A stretch of DNA of 64,000 nucleotides from Desulfobacterales bacterium (GCA_028277765.1 JANQFQ010000042.1:1-64000); one strand, 5' to 3'; numbered from the stretch's first letter, positions 17,777 to 26,982 are shown. Program-made: numbers and translations. The notes: generated from the sequence alone by a model not told the origin.

Positions 17777-18718
17777 CTATTCCACAAAGGCCTTCATCAT
17801 CTCCTCTACACCCTCAGACAAGCCAGTTAGATCATATCCCCCTTCAAGCATCGATATTATTCTATTGTTTGAATGTTTTGCAGCCACATTTTGCAGCATC
17901 TTTGTGAACTCGTAAAACATCCCTGATGAAAGGTTTATTCCCGAAAGCGGATCATACGCATGGGCGTCAAAACCGGCTGAGATCAGTATAAACTCTGGTT
18001 CAAATTTTTCCAGCTCAGGTATGATACTCTCCTTAAAGGCCGCCCGGAATTCATCATCCCCGCTCCCTGCCCGCATAGGGATATTAAGTGTAAACCCTTC
18101 TCCTGCTCCTTTCCCGGTTTCCACGCTCGATCCTGTTCCCGGGTAATGGGGGGATTGGTGCGTGCTCACGTAATAGATGGTAGGATCATCCTCAAGAGAA
18201 TGCTGGGTGCCGTTGCCATGGTGAACGTCCCAGTCTATTATGGCGATCTTATTGATTCCATGCTCTGCCTGGAGGTATTTCGCACAGATAGCGATGTTGT
18301 TGAAAATACAAAAACCCGCTGCAAAGTCGTATTCCGCGTGGTGCCCCGGCGGCCGGGTTGCGCAAAAGCCGGTGTCAGCATTCCCATTCATCACTGTGTC
18401 GCACATGTTCAGACAACCGCCCACAGCATATAGGGCAATTTCAAAGGATTTCGAGCAGACAACCGTATCCATAGAATCAAAGAACCGTGTCCCCCCCTCA
18501 ATCTCCCTTTTGACCCTCTCGATATAATCAGCTGAATGTATCATCTCAATATATTGATAATCTGCTTTCTTTTTTTCCACTCTGATCAGCTCATCATAAA
18601 AAGCGTTTGTCTTTAGCTTATCATCAATCGCTGTGAGCCGTTCTGGACGCTCCGGATGTCCACCGCCTGTATCATGTGCCATAAATATGTCGTCAAAAAG
18701 ATAAGCTGTTTTCCCCAT
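17777..18718 (-). CDS. Histone-deacetylase-family hydrolase
   Basis: 313 residues. Metal and catalytic residues of the class I/II deacetylase fold are present: RPPGHHAE (His126, His127), DWDVHHGNG (Asp164, His166) and SAGFDAH (Asp251). Bacterial members act on acetylpolyamines, acetoin-system proteins or acetyl-lysine; the substrate here is not assignable. First gene of a minus-strand run with an esterase, an amidohydrolase-like enzyme and a J-domain protein. AAGGAGA precedes the ATG. Confidence 0.9.
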   Translation of the reverse strand: MGKTAYLFDDIFMAHDTGGGHPERPERLTAIDDKLKTNAFYDELIRVEKKKADYQYIEMIHSADYIERVKREIEGGTRFFDSMDTVVCSKSFEIALYAVGGCLNMCDTVMNGNADTGFCATRPPGHHAEYDFAAGFCIFNNIAICAKYLQAEHGINKIAIIDWDVHHGNGTQHSLEDDPTIYYVSTHQSPHYPGTGSSVETGKGAGEGFTLNIPMRAGSGDDEFRAAFKESIIPELEKFEPEFILISAGFDAHAYDPLSGINLSSGMFYEFTKMLQNVAAKHSNNRIISMLEGGYDLTGLSEGVEEMMKAFVE

Positions 18719-18816
18719 TGAAAGTTCTCCTTATATTGAATGATAATATGCACAAAATTATAAGGTATAATTGTAAATGTATTCTGACATATTTTCAATC
18801 ACAATCTAACACTAAT

Positions 18817-18845
18817 TTGACTTCGATTATAAATAGGTATATACT
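18817..18845 (+). promoter_or_regulatory. Sigma-70 promoter of chemoreceptor 3
   Basis: TTGACT (18817-18822), a 17-bp spacer and TATACT (18840-18845), 48 bp before the ATG of the chemoreceptor. Near-consensus on both boxes with ideal spacing. Confidence 0.65.
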
Positions 18846-18893
18846 ATTATAAATATTAAAGATTCACACTCATTTTCAATTAGGGGCTATTAA

Positions 18894-20198
18894 ATGGGAA
18901 CTATTGATCTTATTGTCTACGTAGTTTTAGGTTTGTTGTTCTGTGTCGTCGCAGCATTGATCATGTACAAACTTTTCGGTTTATCCCTTAGATTTAAATT
19001 CATGATGATGATCGCGATTACAGCGCTTATTGTATTCGCCTGCGGTGGATATGTGTTTTATATAAATAATTTCTCATTAACCCGCTATATCGTAATAGGG
19101 GTCATTATCGGGCTCAGCAGTCACATGGCAATGATCTGGTTTCTTAATAAAATCCTAAACCCCATGAAACAGATGCTTGAATGTATGGAGTCATTAGCCC
19201 ACGGAAATTTTCAAGTAAGGGCACCGGAACTCACTTCTGCTGACGAAGTAGGTCAGCTTTCCAGGGAAATGAACAAAATGATAGAAGAAGTATCTAAACT
19301 GATTATTTCCATAAAAGACAACTCCCAAACCAACCTTCAGATGGCAGTGGACCTTGATAGTCTCTCTGAAGAGATGGCTGAAAACGCGGATAACAGTTCA
19401 AAACGGGCGGACACTGTTGCGGCAGGAGCTGAAAAGATGACCTCCCATATGACAACGGTTGCAAGAGCTGTAGAACAGGCCTCGACCAACATAGAAGTTG
19501 TTGCCACGGCCGTGGAATCAAACAGCGCCACTATTAATGAAATAGCAGAGAATTCCGAAAAGGCGCGAGCTATAACAACGAATGCGGTTGAAAAGGCGCA
19601 GAGTACCACAAAAAAAGTAGTTGAACTCGGTACCGCTGCCCGTAATATCAGTAAAGTCACGGAAACGATTACTGAAATTTCCGAACAGACCAACCTTTTG
19701 GCCCTGAACGCGACAATCGAGGCCGCCCGCGCCGGAGATGCGGGCAAAGGTTTTGCGGTAGTTGCAGGTGAAATAAAGGAACTGGCAAGACAGACAGCAG
19801 AGGCCACTCAAGAAATAAAAGAGATGATTGACAGCATCCAAGATACAGCTACTGGTACCTCCAGGGAAATTGACCAGATAACAAATGTGATCAACGATGG
19901 CAATGATATTGTATCAAGCATCGCAGCATCAGTAGAAGAACAGGCAGCGACCGCTCGAGAAATCGCCGGCAACTTAAGTCACGCATCCCAGGGGATGAAT
20001 GACATCAATAAAACACTAGCAAAGAGTTTGGATGTGTCCGATAAAATTGTAAAAGACATACAGGTAGTCAGCAAAGAATCAAATAGTATTTCTGAAAAAA
20101 GTTCCCAGGTTGAAGATAAAGCCGGCGACCTGTCACATGGAGTGCAGGTTCTCAAAGAAGAGGTGGATAAATTTACCGTGACGGAAGAAGCAGCCTGA
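18894..20198 (+). CDS. Methyl-accepting chemotaxis protein, compact three-helix sensor (copy 3)
   Basis: 434 residues. Membrane segments at about 6-27, 36-56 and 66-86 separated by short loops, a HAMP-like linker ([20 protein letters not shown]), methyl-accepting helices and the conserved tip around residues 265-305. AGGGGC precedes the ATG. Convergent with the Fe-S aldo/keto reductase 29 bp downstream. Confidence 0.93.
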   Translation: MGTIDLIVYVVLGLLFCVVAALIMYKLFGLSLRFKFMMMIAITALIVFACGGYVFYINNFSLTRYIVIGVIIGLSSHMAMIWFLNKILNPMKQMLECMESLAHGNFQVRAPELTSADEVGQLSREMNKMIEEVSKLIISIKDNSQTNLQMAVDLDSLSEEMAENADNSSKRADTVAAGAEKMTSHMTTVARAVEQASTNIEVVATAVESNSATINEIAENSEKARAITTNAVEKAQSTTKKVVELGTAARNISKVTETITEISEQTNLLALNATIEAARAGDAGKGFAVVAGEIKELARQTAEATQEIKEMIDSIQDTATGTSREIDQITNVINDGNDIVSSIAASVEEQAATAREIAGNLSHASQGMNDINKTLAKSLDVSDKIVKDIQVVSKESNSISEKSSQVEDKAGDLSHGVQVLKEEVDKFTVTEEAA

Positions 20199-20226
20199 AC
20201 AACATTATTCATTCAATCTGTTTTAA

Positions 20227-21456
20227 CTAATCCTCTTTCCTGGCCTTTCTCAAATCCAGCCACCGTTGGAAAGCGTAGATTTTCTTCGCGATCCAGACAA
20301 GGACCGCGCCCTGCTTGTCTTCAAACTCATTAGCCACATCTTCAAGCAGGTCCTGAATCGGGAGATGCTGAGGACAAGCCTCCTCGCAGGTCCCGCAGCG
20401 CTCGCACAAGGAAGCATAGGACGGCGCTGATCTGAACATGTCGTATAACCGGCCAAGATACCACAGCCTGGCATTGATTTTATCACCAAACACATGAAAA
20501 TTGTTGTAAAGCTCAAAACAGGCGGGAATATTGACACCAGATGGACACGGCATACAGTACTGGCACCCGGTACACCCGGCCTTCATCAATCCGCGGAATG
20601 TTTTTTCCGCCTGTTTAACCAGTGCCAGTTCTTTTCCCGTAAGGGTATCAGGAAACGCCTCTCCCGCTATTCTGATATTCTCCTCAATGTGGGTTTCCTC
20701 GTTCATGCCGGAAAGTACCACCGTCACTTCAGGATGATTCCAGATCCAGCGGAGCGCCCACTCAGCCGGTGTGCGCTTCACATCAGCCTCGTCCCATACA
20801 GCCTGTACCTGTGGAGGCGCCTTTTTACCCAGGTTGCCGCCCCGTAAGGGTTCCATAATCACCACCCCAATATCTTTAGATGCAGCGTACTTCAGCCCTT
20901 CTGTACCAGCCTGGTATGTTTCATCAAGGTAATTATACTGAATCTGGCAAAATGCCCAGTCATAAGCATCAATAATATTTTTAAACAGGTCCAGGCTGTC
21001 ATGAAAAGAAAAACCCGCGTTGACAATCCTGCCGTCTTTTTTGGCCTTGTCCAAAAATTCAAGGACGTCAAAAGACTCCATCTGTTCCCAGTATTCTTTT
21101 AAAAGACCGTGCAAGAGGTAATAATCAATATGATCTGTTTTCAGTTTTTTCAGCTGGGCGTTTAAAAGAAGGTCCATGTCTTCACGAGTCTTAACCAGCC
21201 ATGGTGAAAGCTTCGTAGCGATCTTTACCCTGTTTCTAAATCCATTAGAAAGGGCCCGCCCCAGGAATGGTTCACTTGCCCCTACGTGATAAGGCATTGC
21301 CGTGTCAAAATAATTGACACCATGATCAATGGCGTAATGCACCTGTTTTACGGCCCGCTTCTCCTGAATCCGGCGGTTCTTTTCGGGCAGACGCATGCAT
21401 CCGAAACCGAGTATGGACAGTTCATCTCCTGTTTTTTTCATTTTCCGGTACAGCAT
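20227..21456 (-). CDS. Aldo/keto reductase with C-terminal Fe-S domain
   Basis: 409 residues. The N-terminal TIM-barrel has aldo/keto reductase signatures: FDTAMPYHVG with Asp51 and Tyr56, IATKL with the catalytic Lys, and YLLHG. From about residue 290 two cysteine groups follow (CTGCQYCMPCPSG and CERCGTCEEACPQ), giving a ferredoxin-like [4Fe-4S] extension found in anaerobe members. It probably reduces carbonyls using NAD(P)H or Fe-S electrons; substrate unknown. The chemoreceptor on the same strand starts downstream after 11 bp toward the other end (21468), i.e. it is the upstream neighbour. Confidence 0.9.
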   Translation of the reverse strand: MLYRKMKKTGDELSILGFGCMRLPEKNRRIQEKRAVKQVHYAIDHGVNYFDTAMPYHVGASEPFLGRALSNGFRNRVKIATKLSPWLVKTREDMDLLLNAQLKKLKTDHIDYYLLHGLLKEYWEQMESFDVLEFLDKAKKDGRIVNAGFSFHDSLDLFKNIIDAYDWAFCQIQYNYLDETYQAGTEGLKYAASKDIGVVIMEPLRGGNLGKKAPPQVQAVWDEADVKRTPAEWALRWIWNHPEVTVVLSGMNEETHIEENIRIAGEAFPDTLTGKELALVKQAEKTFRGLMKAGCTGCQYCMPCPSGVNIPACFELYNNFHVFGDKINARLWYLGRLYDMFRSAPSYASLCERCGTCEEACPQHLPIQDLLEDVANEFEDKQGAVLVWIAKKIYAFQRWLDLRKARKED

Positions 21457-21467
21457 ACTGGGATCTC

Positions 21468-22772
21468 CTATGTTACAACCTCGTTTTCAATGATGCTGAA
21501 CCGTTCCGCCTGCTTCTGGAGAGATTTCGCGAGATCAGATAATACCAGTGTGCTCATTTTAACACTGGAACTGATACCTGATATTTCCATGGTATCCTCA
21601 TTAATCCCTGTCATCTGTGCAGAAATATCTTCTGTCATGACCAAACTCTTTGCCACACGTTCATTGATAGCGCTGATCCCCTGGGAAGCCTGCCCCACGT
21701 TATCCGCGATCCCGCGAATGGTTATTGACTGTTCTTCAATATCAGATGCAATGGTAGATACCACATCATTCCCTTTAATAATAATTTCCATAATGCTGGC
21801 AATCTCATTAACCGTTGTTTCAGATGTTTTCTGGACCCCTTCAACCATGTTCTTGATATTCTGTGTTGCTTCAGCGGTCTGACGGGCAAGCTCTTTTATC
21901 TCCCCGGCGACAACGGCAAACCCCTTTCCAGATTCACCGGCCCGCGCAGCCTCAATGGTAGCATTCAGAGCAAGCAGGTTCGTCTGTTCGGATATATCGG
22001 TAATCGTCTCTGTTATCCGGGTAATATCTTTTGCCGCCCTGCCCAGGTCCTCCATGTTTTCCGATGTAACGCGTGACCGTTCAACAGCATCGTCTGTAAT
22101 ATTCTTTGCCTTATCGGAGTTTTTGGCAATATTGCTGATGGTGGATGTGGTCTCTTCAACTGCGCCAGCGACCTTCTCCATGTTTTGGGTTGCCTGTTCT
22201 ACATCAGCTGAAATAGTTGTCATATTCATATTCACTTTTTCAGAAGAAGAGGCCACCGCATTTGTCTTCCCGGATGTGCTCTCTGCCTTTTCAGCCATGT
22301 TTTTAGACAGGCCGGACAGGTTTTCAGCCATCTCATGATTTTCACCGGTATTCTCTTTTATGGCATTAATCAGAAGGGAAATCTCTGAAATAGTCATATT
22401 CAGGTTTCGTGCGATTTGACCAAGCTCATCATTATTTTCATTATCCACCCTGGCTGTAAAATCTCCCTTGGACAGAAGGACCAGGCAATTATTGATGTCC
22501 CTGACCGGATTGATCATCTGTTTTTTAAACCATACCACGATAAAATGTGAAATAACGCCGATGAGACCTCCCACAAATACAAGTCTGGGGATTGAAAATG
22601 GATTTATATATATATACGTCATGCTGAAAAAGACCATTATCAGGAAAATATAACAGCATAACAATATTTTAAAAAGCAGGGTCCATTTGTGCATTATATA
22701 GTTGGCAATAGTTCCGACGATCATGCAGATGGTAAAGATAATGCAGACATAGCCTATTTCCTGTAGTTCCAT
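21468..22772 (-). CDS. Methyl-accepting chemotaxis protein, compact three-helix sensor (copy 4)
   Basis: 434 residues with the same architecture as the other three: three N-terminal membrane segments, HAMP-like linker ([20 protein letters not shown]), coiled coil and tip. The tip shows [14 protein letters not shown] where the others have AGDAGKG, a small divergence. AAGGGGG precedes the ATG, and the Fe-S aldo/keto reductase follows by 11 bp, so the two may share a transcript. Confidence 0.93.
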   Translation of the reverse strand: MELQEIGYVCIIFTICMIVGTIANYIMHKWTLLFKILLCCYIFLIMVFFSMTYIYINPFSIPRLVFVGGLIGVISHFIVVWFKKQMINPVRDINNCLVLLSKGDFTARVDNENNDELGQIARNLNMTISEISLLINAIKENTGENHEMAENLSGLSKNMAEKAESTSGKTNAVASSSEKVNMNMTTISADVEQATQNMEKVAGAVEETTSTISNIAKNSDKAKNITDDAVERSRVTSENMEDLGRAAKDITRITETITDISEQTNLLALNATIEAARAGESGKGFAVVAGEIKELARQTAEATQNIKNMVEGVQKTSETTVNEIASIMEIIIKGNDVVSTIASDIEEQSITIRGIADNVGQASQGISAINERVAKSLVMTEDISAQMTGINEDTMEISGISSSVKMSTLVLSDLAKSLQKQAERFSIIENEVVT

Positions 22773-22826
22773 ACGGCCCCCTTATGATCAAACCACCATG
22801 TGAATTTGTTTTAAAGATTGGCATGG

Positions 22827-22856
22827 ATTATACATTATTTTATGGTCAATTGGCAA
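22827..22856 (-). promoter_or_regulatory. Candidate sigma-70 promoter of chemoreceptor 4
   Basis: On the minus strand TTGCCA (22856-22851), an 18-bp spacer and a perfect TATAAT (22832-22827), 54 bp before the ATG at 22772. Confidence 0.5.
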
Positions 22857-22954
22857 TCCCTGATATTTAATTTGACTAAAGAATCGTTTTAGATTATGTT
22901 AATAATATAGAGATTCATATTCTAATATTATTCATTTTTTGCATATACCGAAAG

Positions 22955-23001
22955 GGCATAAGTTTCGTTTGAAAAGTAAACGACACTATTCAACTCAGCT
23001 T
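22955..23001 (+). repeat. 47-bp repeat, inverse copy of 12955-13001
   Basis: GTAAACGACACTATTCAACT and its flanks match the reverse complement of 12955-13001 at about 44 of 47 positions. It lies in the 495-bp gap 22773-23267, which otherwise holds the chemoreceptor promoter, a GTCATGGAAGACACCATGGC palindrome-like stretch near 23115 and no gene. Confidence 0.7.
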
Positions 23002-23267
23002 GATCGGTACCTAATTTTCTTTCTAGTATTCTTGCTCTCGTATGAATCGCTATAACTTTTAATTCTGGGCAAAACGTTATGGGACCAGTAATGAAAATGC
23101 CGATTTCCCGCTGTCATGGAAGACACCATGGCAGCTTCAATACAGGATAGGCCCCTTTTTTTCACTCAAACAGTATCGCCTGTCTGTGCAAACAGTGTTT
23201 TGGAAAATTCTCCGTGCACAGGCGGTTGGTTAATCTATTGTTTAATTACAAATCAAAGGAGGGCACA

Positions 23268-23885
23268 ATGGAAGACCACTCATTATATTATGATACCATC
23301 GTCAAGGTTACCGAGGCAATTTCCCACTGCAGGGATCCTGAAGAAGTGGCCCTGTTAACCGCGGGAAGTGTTAAGACCGCCTTTAAGGCCAAAGGATGCG
23401 CTGTATTTCTCATAAAAAGAGATACTGGTGAACTCGGGCTTGCCGCGTCTTCCGGTTTAAGCGATGAATACATTAATAAAGGCCCCCTAAAATTCATGCA
23501 GTCCATAAAGGATGCTCAAAAAGCCGGGCCCATCGCCATTTATGATGTCCAGGATGACCCGAGAATTCAGTATCCTGAAGAAGCAAAAAAAGAGGGGATT
23601 TCATCCTTCCTTGGTGTCCCGATTGTGGCTCATGGAAAGATAATCGGCGCCCTGCGTGTCTATACGGCTGAACCTTGGGAATGTACTATCCATGACATAA
23701 CACTTGTTCAGGCAATTGCCCAGATCTGCGGCATGGCAATGGATATGTGCAGAATGCTTAAAGGTTATAAAACAAGTATTGAAGTCCTAAAAAATATGAG
23801 GGATAAAGATTCTATAAAATCAAAAAAATGGACCCCCCATGAAGGAGTCCCGACCAGTGTAAAACCGTCAATATGCAATTACTGA
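23268..23885 (+). CDS. GAF domain sensor-like protein
   Basis: 205 residues from ATG 23268, chosen for the strong AAAGGAGGG upstream; the frame is open 18 codons further. A single GAF domain spans about residues 8-165: KAKGCAVFLIKRDTGELGLA, SSFLGVPIVAHGKIIGALRVY and ITLVQAIAQICGMAMD. GAF domains bind small ligands or dimerise signalling proteins. No output domain is attached, so it may be a stand-alone sensor or partner protein. The C-terminal ~30 residues are lysine-rich and variable. Confidence 0.85.
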   Translation: MEDHSLYYDTIVKVTEAISHCRDPEEVALLTAGSVKTAFKAKGCAVFLIKRDTGELGLAASSGLSDEYINKGPLKFMQSIKDAQKAGPIAIYDVQDDPRIQYPEEAKKEGISSFLGVPIVAHGKIIGALRVYTAEPWECTIHDITLVQAIAQICGMAMDMCRMLKGYKTSIEVLKNMRDKDSIKSKKWTPHEGVPTSVKPSICNY

Positions 23886-23931
23886 CAGAAATGCTCATAA
23901 ACCGTTGATACTCGGGGATCAACCAGTGGTC

Positions 23932-24004
23932 GGTGGGCACAGCCCACCCTACAATTACGATGAACGATAATTATAAATCTCTTGTAGGGTGGGCTGTGCC
24001 CACC
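23932..24004. repeat. Paired hairpin repeat GGTGGGCACAGCCCACC
   Basis: Two perfect 23-bp inverted arms (23932-23954 and 23982-24004) around a 27-bp loop. Each arm is itself a palindrome (GTGGGC-ACA-GCCCAC), so the unit can fold as one long stem or as two small ones. A sister copy with 21-bp arms is at 49089-49161, also just after a gene end. It may serve as a terminator or be a non-autonomous mobile element. Confidence 0.8.
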
Positions 24005-24095
24005 ATTTTGATGTCACTTAAAACCTTTTATAGTCCTTAACCCCCTATATCCTATACCTTACACCATTTCCTTTTCTGCTCTATGCTTCTAAGCA

Positions 24096-24884
24096 TCATG
24101 CTGTAAATAAAAAAGTAGCATAAATCGGATAATGGTCTGACGGAAAATACCCTGCAAATTTATCTTTCACAACTTTACTTTCTTTGGAATGAATATCTCC
24201 TCTGTATAACATCCAGTCAATCCGGCCATTGATCCTGGATCCTGTAAATCCGTGATGCGTGTAAATATCTTCCGTTGAAAATGCGTCCCTGAAGCCGCCT
24301 TCTTCTGATGTTTCCGGTACCAGTTCCCTATAGCAGGCATCAGCCGGTTCAGCGTTAAAATCACCCATTAAAAGAACAGGAACATCCGACGGAAACATGG
24401 AAAGCCTATTCTTAATCACCCCAGCGCTTTGTATCTGCACACTCTCCTTAAAATCGAAATGGGTATTCACGCATATCAAAGAATGGTTTCCCTTTTTAAA
24501 CATACCGATAACACACTGTCTCGGCCATCTGCTCTCTTCAAACTTGCTTAAAACATCAGGGGTATCACTCAAATAAAAATGGTCCTGATGTATACATTCC
24601 CATGTTTTTTTAAAAAAAATTATATTATCCTGCCAGTCTTCCGGCGCAGTATCTTTTCTGCCAATATATCCATATCTTCCCAGCAACCCCTGGATAAAAT
24701 CGACTTGAAAACCATTCGCCTCCTGCATACCGATAAAATCAGCATGATATGCTTCAAAAAGAGGCGCAAGGCTGACCTGGCGGAATTCCCAGCTATTTTC
24801 CCCGTCATCTGCGAGACCAAACCTGAGGTTTATGGACATTACTGTGAACATATTGTCAAAGTTTTTTATGACGAGTGTTTGCAC
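24096..24884 (-). CDS. Endonuclease/exonuclease/phosphatase family protein
   Basis: 262 residues. Conserved blocks of the Mg-dependent EEP fold: MSINLRFG, IGMQEANGFQVDF, CVNTHFDF, LLMGDFNAEP and SDHYPIYA. The family covers DNase-I-like nucleases, sphingomyelinases and phosphatases, so the substrate is open. No signal peptide is visible, arguing for cytoplasmic action. No operon partner; the VOC gene lies upstream after 58 bp on the same strand. Confidence 0.87.
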   Translation of the reverse strand: MQTLVIKNFDNMFTVMSINLRFGLADDGENSWEFRQVSLAPLFEAYHADFIGMQEANGFQVDFIQGLLGRYGYIGRKDTAPEDWQDNIIFFKKTWECIHQDHFYLSDTPDVLSKFEESRWPRQCVIGMFKKGNHSLICVNTHFDFKESVQIQSAGVIKNRLSMFPSDVPVLLMGDFNAEPADACYRELVPETSEEGGFRDAFSTEDIYTHHGFTGSRINGRIDWMLYRGDIHSKESKVVKDKFAGYFPSDHYPIYATFLFTA

Positions 24885-24942
24885 GGATGAAGAAAAATTG
24901 TTAGGTTGTCAATCCGAGGTAACAGACACCGCTTCTCTGTTG

Positions 24943-25386
24943 TTAAGATTTCCAATATAAAAGTTCCAGCATGAGTCCGCCGAACATAGATGTATCAAAA
25001 TAAGCAAATTCCATGACCACCATATCATGGTGAAAAACCGGTTCAAATCCCCTGGCTGCGAATTCTTTTTTCCATGTGATCATGTCATCGACATTAAACG
25101 CAAGATGATGGATGCCGTCGCCTCTAGTTTCGAGGAATTCAGTATACACGTTCTCGCCTTCAAGAGGCTGAATAAACTCAAGCTCAATTTTATCGGACTT
25201 GGCAAATGCGACTTTAATTTTCGTACTTATCAGTTTACCGCGCAAGATAGCCCCATCCATATCCACTTCATCGATGATTTCAAACGGTCCAATATCATAA
25301 ACAGATGTATAAAAGTCACCAGCTTTTTCAATATCCTTTACAACATAGCCAAGTTGATATACTGGCGGCAATTTAAAATCAGTCAT
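24943..25386 (-). CDS. VOC-family protein, methylmalonyl-CoA-epimerase-like
   Basis: 147 residues. One glyoxalase-fold unit pair: YQLGYVVKDIEKAGDFYTS at the N-terminus with a conserved His-position replaced, GIHHLAFNVDDM near residue 93 and a C-terminal Glu in MLELLYWKS. It resembles methylmalonyl-CoA epimerases and glyoxalase-like lyases, which bind a divalent metal. AAGGAG lies 12 bases before the ATG and the preceding Fe4S4 mini-gene ends 17 bp upstream, so it is part of the glyc(yl)-radical-linked operon. Substrate unknown. Confidence 0.85.
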   Translation of the reverse strand: MTDFKLPPVYQLGYVVKDIEKAGDFYTSVYDIGPFEIIDEVDMDGAILRGKLISTKIKVAFAKSDKIELEFIQPLEGENVYTEFLETRGDGIHHLAFNVDDMITWKKEFAARGFEPVFHHDMVVMEFAYFDTSMFGGLMLELLYWKS

Positions 25387-25403
25387 TATCTTTAATCTCC
25401 TTA

Positions 25404-25583
25404 TTAATCTTTAAATATTTCTTTATAATACTTAGCCGTAGCTGCCCTCCCTCTGGCACATGTCCAGCCCCGGCTAACAGGGTGAGCTGTATTACCCTTA
25501 ACACGGGTTATCTTGTTCTCGTTGTGGTGAATCACCATCCCGCATCTACTGGCGCAAAATTTACATGAAACATTTGTTGTCAT
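25404..25583 (-). CDS. Stand-alone molybdopterin-oxidoreductase-type Fe4S4 domain, 59 residues
   Basis: A short gene easily missed by length cut-offs. It reads MTTNVSCKFCASRCGMVIHH and continues to a TAA after GRAATAKYYKEIFKD. Cys7, Cys10, Cys14 and Cys42 have the CX2CX3CX27C spacing of the N-terminal [4Fe-4S] domain of molybdopterin oxidoreductases, including the NTAHPVSRGWTCARG block. The rest of such an enzyme (700 or more residues) is absent: the VOC gene begins 17 bp later. AGGA stands 11 bases before the ATG. It is flanked upstream by a DmsB-like ferredoxin. Either a real mini-ferredoxin or a remnant of a lost catalytic subunit; clean boundaries favour the former. Confidence 0.75.
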   Translation of the reverse strand: MTTNVSCKFCASRCGMVIHHNENKITRVKGNTAHPVSRGWTCARGRAATAKYYKEIFKD

Positions 25584-25601
25584 CTTGGTTTATCCTGCCA
25601 G

Positions 25602-25618
25602 CCCCGTCTTTAGCGGGG
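25602..25618. other. CCCCG hairpin between ferredoxin and Fe4S4 mini-gene
   Basis: CCCCG-TCTTTAG-CGGGG, flanked by the direct repeat ATCCTG(C/T)CA. It lies in the gap between two operon genes and could attenuate or process the transcript; it could equally be a dispersed repeat. Confidence 0.4.
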
Positions 25619-25639
25619 TTAATCCTGTCAAAAAAACGC

Positions 25640-25978
25640 CTATTTGGGCGCAAACAGAACTGTCTTATGCTTAAGCTCCATATATTCAGCAAGCTCTTTA
25701 ATAGAACCATATTTCATCACACCTGCCTGGCAGTGTTTAACACATGCTGGTTGCTGCTTTCCCCCTTTTATCCTGTCTTTGCATAGATCGCAAAGGTCGG
25801 TCGGTACTGGAATAAAATCATATGTCCACTTTTCTTCTTTATACTGCATTGGTCCCTGCTGGGTAATTTTAATCCCCCATTTCCCAACATCAATATTGTG
25901 TTCCTGCTTGCAGGCAACCTCACAGGTATGACAGCCGATACAGTATTCATAATCGATTAATAATCCCTTCCTAGACAT
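25640..25978 (-). CDS. Two-cluster DmsB-like ferredoxin
   Basis: 112 residues from MSRKGLL, chosen for AAAGGGG just upstream; 16 further codons are open. Two cysteine groups are seen: CIGCHTCEVAC (residues 13-23) and CDLCKDRIKGGKQQPACVKHC with the long CX2CX11CX3C spacing typical of DmsB/NrfC/PhsB electron-transfer subunits. Those proteins usually carry four clusters; this one has two, so it is a half-length version. It normally partners a molybdopterin enzyme, and the next gene encodes only an Fe4S4 fragment of one. A role in passing electrons in the glycyl radical cluster is an inference. Confidence 0.82.
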   Translation of the reverse strand: MSRKGLLIDYEYCIGCHTCEVACKQEHNIDVGKWGIKITQQGPMQYKEEKWTYDFIPVPTDLCDLCKDRIKGGKQQPACVKHCQAGVMKYGSIKELAEYMELKHKTVLFAPK

Positions 25979-26052
25979 GTTTACCCCTTTATTTTCTACA
26001 AGCATTTGATGAAAGTCTGTTAACATTTTTTAATAACTCTTTAATATTAAAA

Positions 26053-26982
26053 TTATGGTTCCAATACAACCTTTATCGCACCCGCTTGTCTGTCTTGTGC
26101 AACTGCAAAGGCCTGATTCACTTCAGCTAGAGGAAAGCGGTGCGTAATCATGACATTGGCAATCGAGGCATTCTTGGCCAGCAGATCCGCAGCAGTATCA
26201 AAGTCGCTAATTTTACCGTCTGAACCATACGTATAGGCATTAATCACCTGGATCTCTTTCATCATGGCTGCAAGCTGGGGAAAAGAAACATCTTCCCAAT
26301 AGGTTCCGAGTATTAGAAGTTTACCGCCCGAACGGCAAAGGTCCATAGCCTGGTTTAGAGCGCTTTCCGTTCCCGCGCACTCCACAACTAGATCGTACTG
26401 GCCATCAATACTTTTTGCTCCCAGGTTTTCTCCAGCATCTATTTGATGGGTATATCGCGCTGATAGTCCCACCTCCTTGCAGTTTTGTTCAGCAGCAATA
26501 ACCGCACAAAGGCCGACCGCCCCGCCACCGATAACAGCTACTCGTTCGTTACCACTTAAACCTGCCTTTCGAATGCCGTTTACAGCTACGGCAAGTGGTT
26601 CAATCAAGCAAGCATCTTTCACGTCAATCGTTGACGGCAAATAGACAATACACCGCTCAGGGATAATCACCTCATCCGCCATCCCCCCATTTCGACCAAT
26701 GCCGAGTGTTGTCACGAGCTGACATAAATTATAATCTCCAGCCTTGCAGTAGTCACAATCATCACAAGGAATTAAAGGCTCCACAGCCACAGGCGTTCCA
26801 TCATCAAGTACTCCCGCGATCTCATGCCCTGCAATACAATCCATTGGAAACTTCATATCAAGCATATGCAAATCCGAACCGCAAATGCCGGCTGATTTAA
26901 CCCGTACCTTTATCCCTTCATCGGGAAGTTCCGTTAACTCTCGCAGTTCTATATTCCCTTCATTTAAATAAACAGCACGCAT
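26053..26982 (-). CDS. Zinc-dependent alcohol dehydrogenase (MDR family)
   Basis: 309 residues, slightly short for the family. Catalytic zinc site: CGSDLHML and GHEIAGV; structural zinc cysteines in CDDCDYCKAGDYNLC; Rossmann fold in VAVIGGGAVGLCAV. It oxidises a secondary or primary alcohol, or a polyol, with NAD(P)+. In the gene order it follows the glycyl radical enzyme, Gfo/Idh dehydrogenase and activase, as expected for processing an alcohol or aldehyde in a pathway that includes radical elimination. Substrate not assignable from sequence. Confidence 0.9.
   Translation of the reverse strand: MRAVYLNEGNIELRELTELPDEGIKVRVKSAGICGSDLHMLDMKFPMDCIAGHEIAGVLDDGTPVAVEPLIPCDDCDYCKAGDYNLCQLVTTLGIGRNGGMADEVIIPERCIVYLPSTIDVKDACLIEPLAVAVNGIRKAGLSGNERVAVIGGGAVGLCAVIAAEQNCKEVGLSARYTHQIDAGENLGAKSIDGQYDLVVECAGTESALNQAMDLCRSGGKLLILGTYWEDVSFPQLAAMMKEIQVINAYTYGSDGKISDFDTAADLLAKNASIANVMITHRFPLAEVNQAFAVAQDRQAGAIKVVLEP

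Noticed and set aside
25404-25583. Fe4S4 mini-gene as a frameshifted full molybdopterin oxidoreductase
   Set aside because: No further sequence of such an enzyme is found in any frame downstream; the VOC gene starts 17 bp later.
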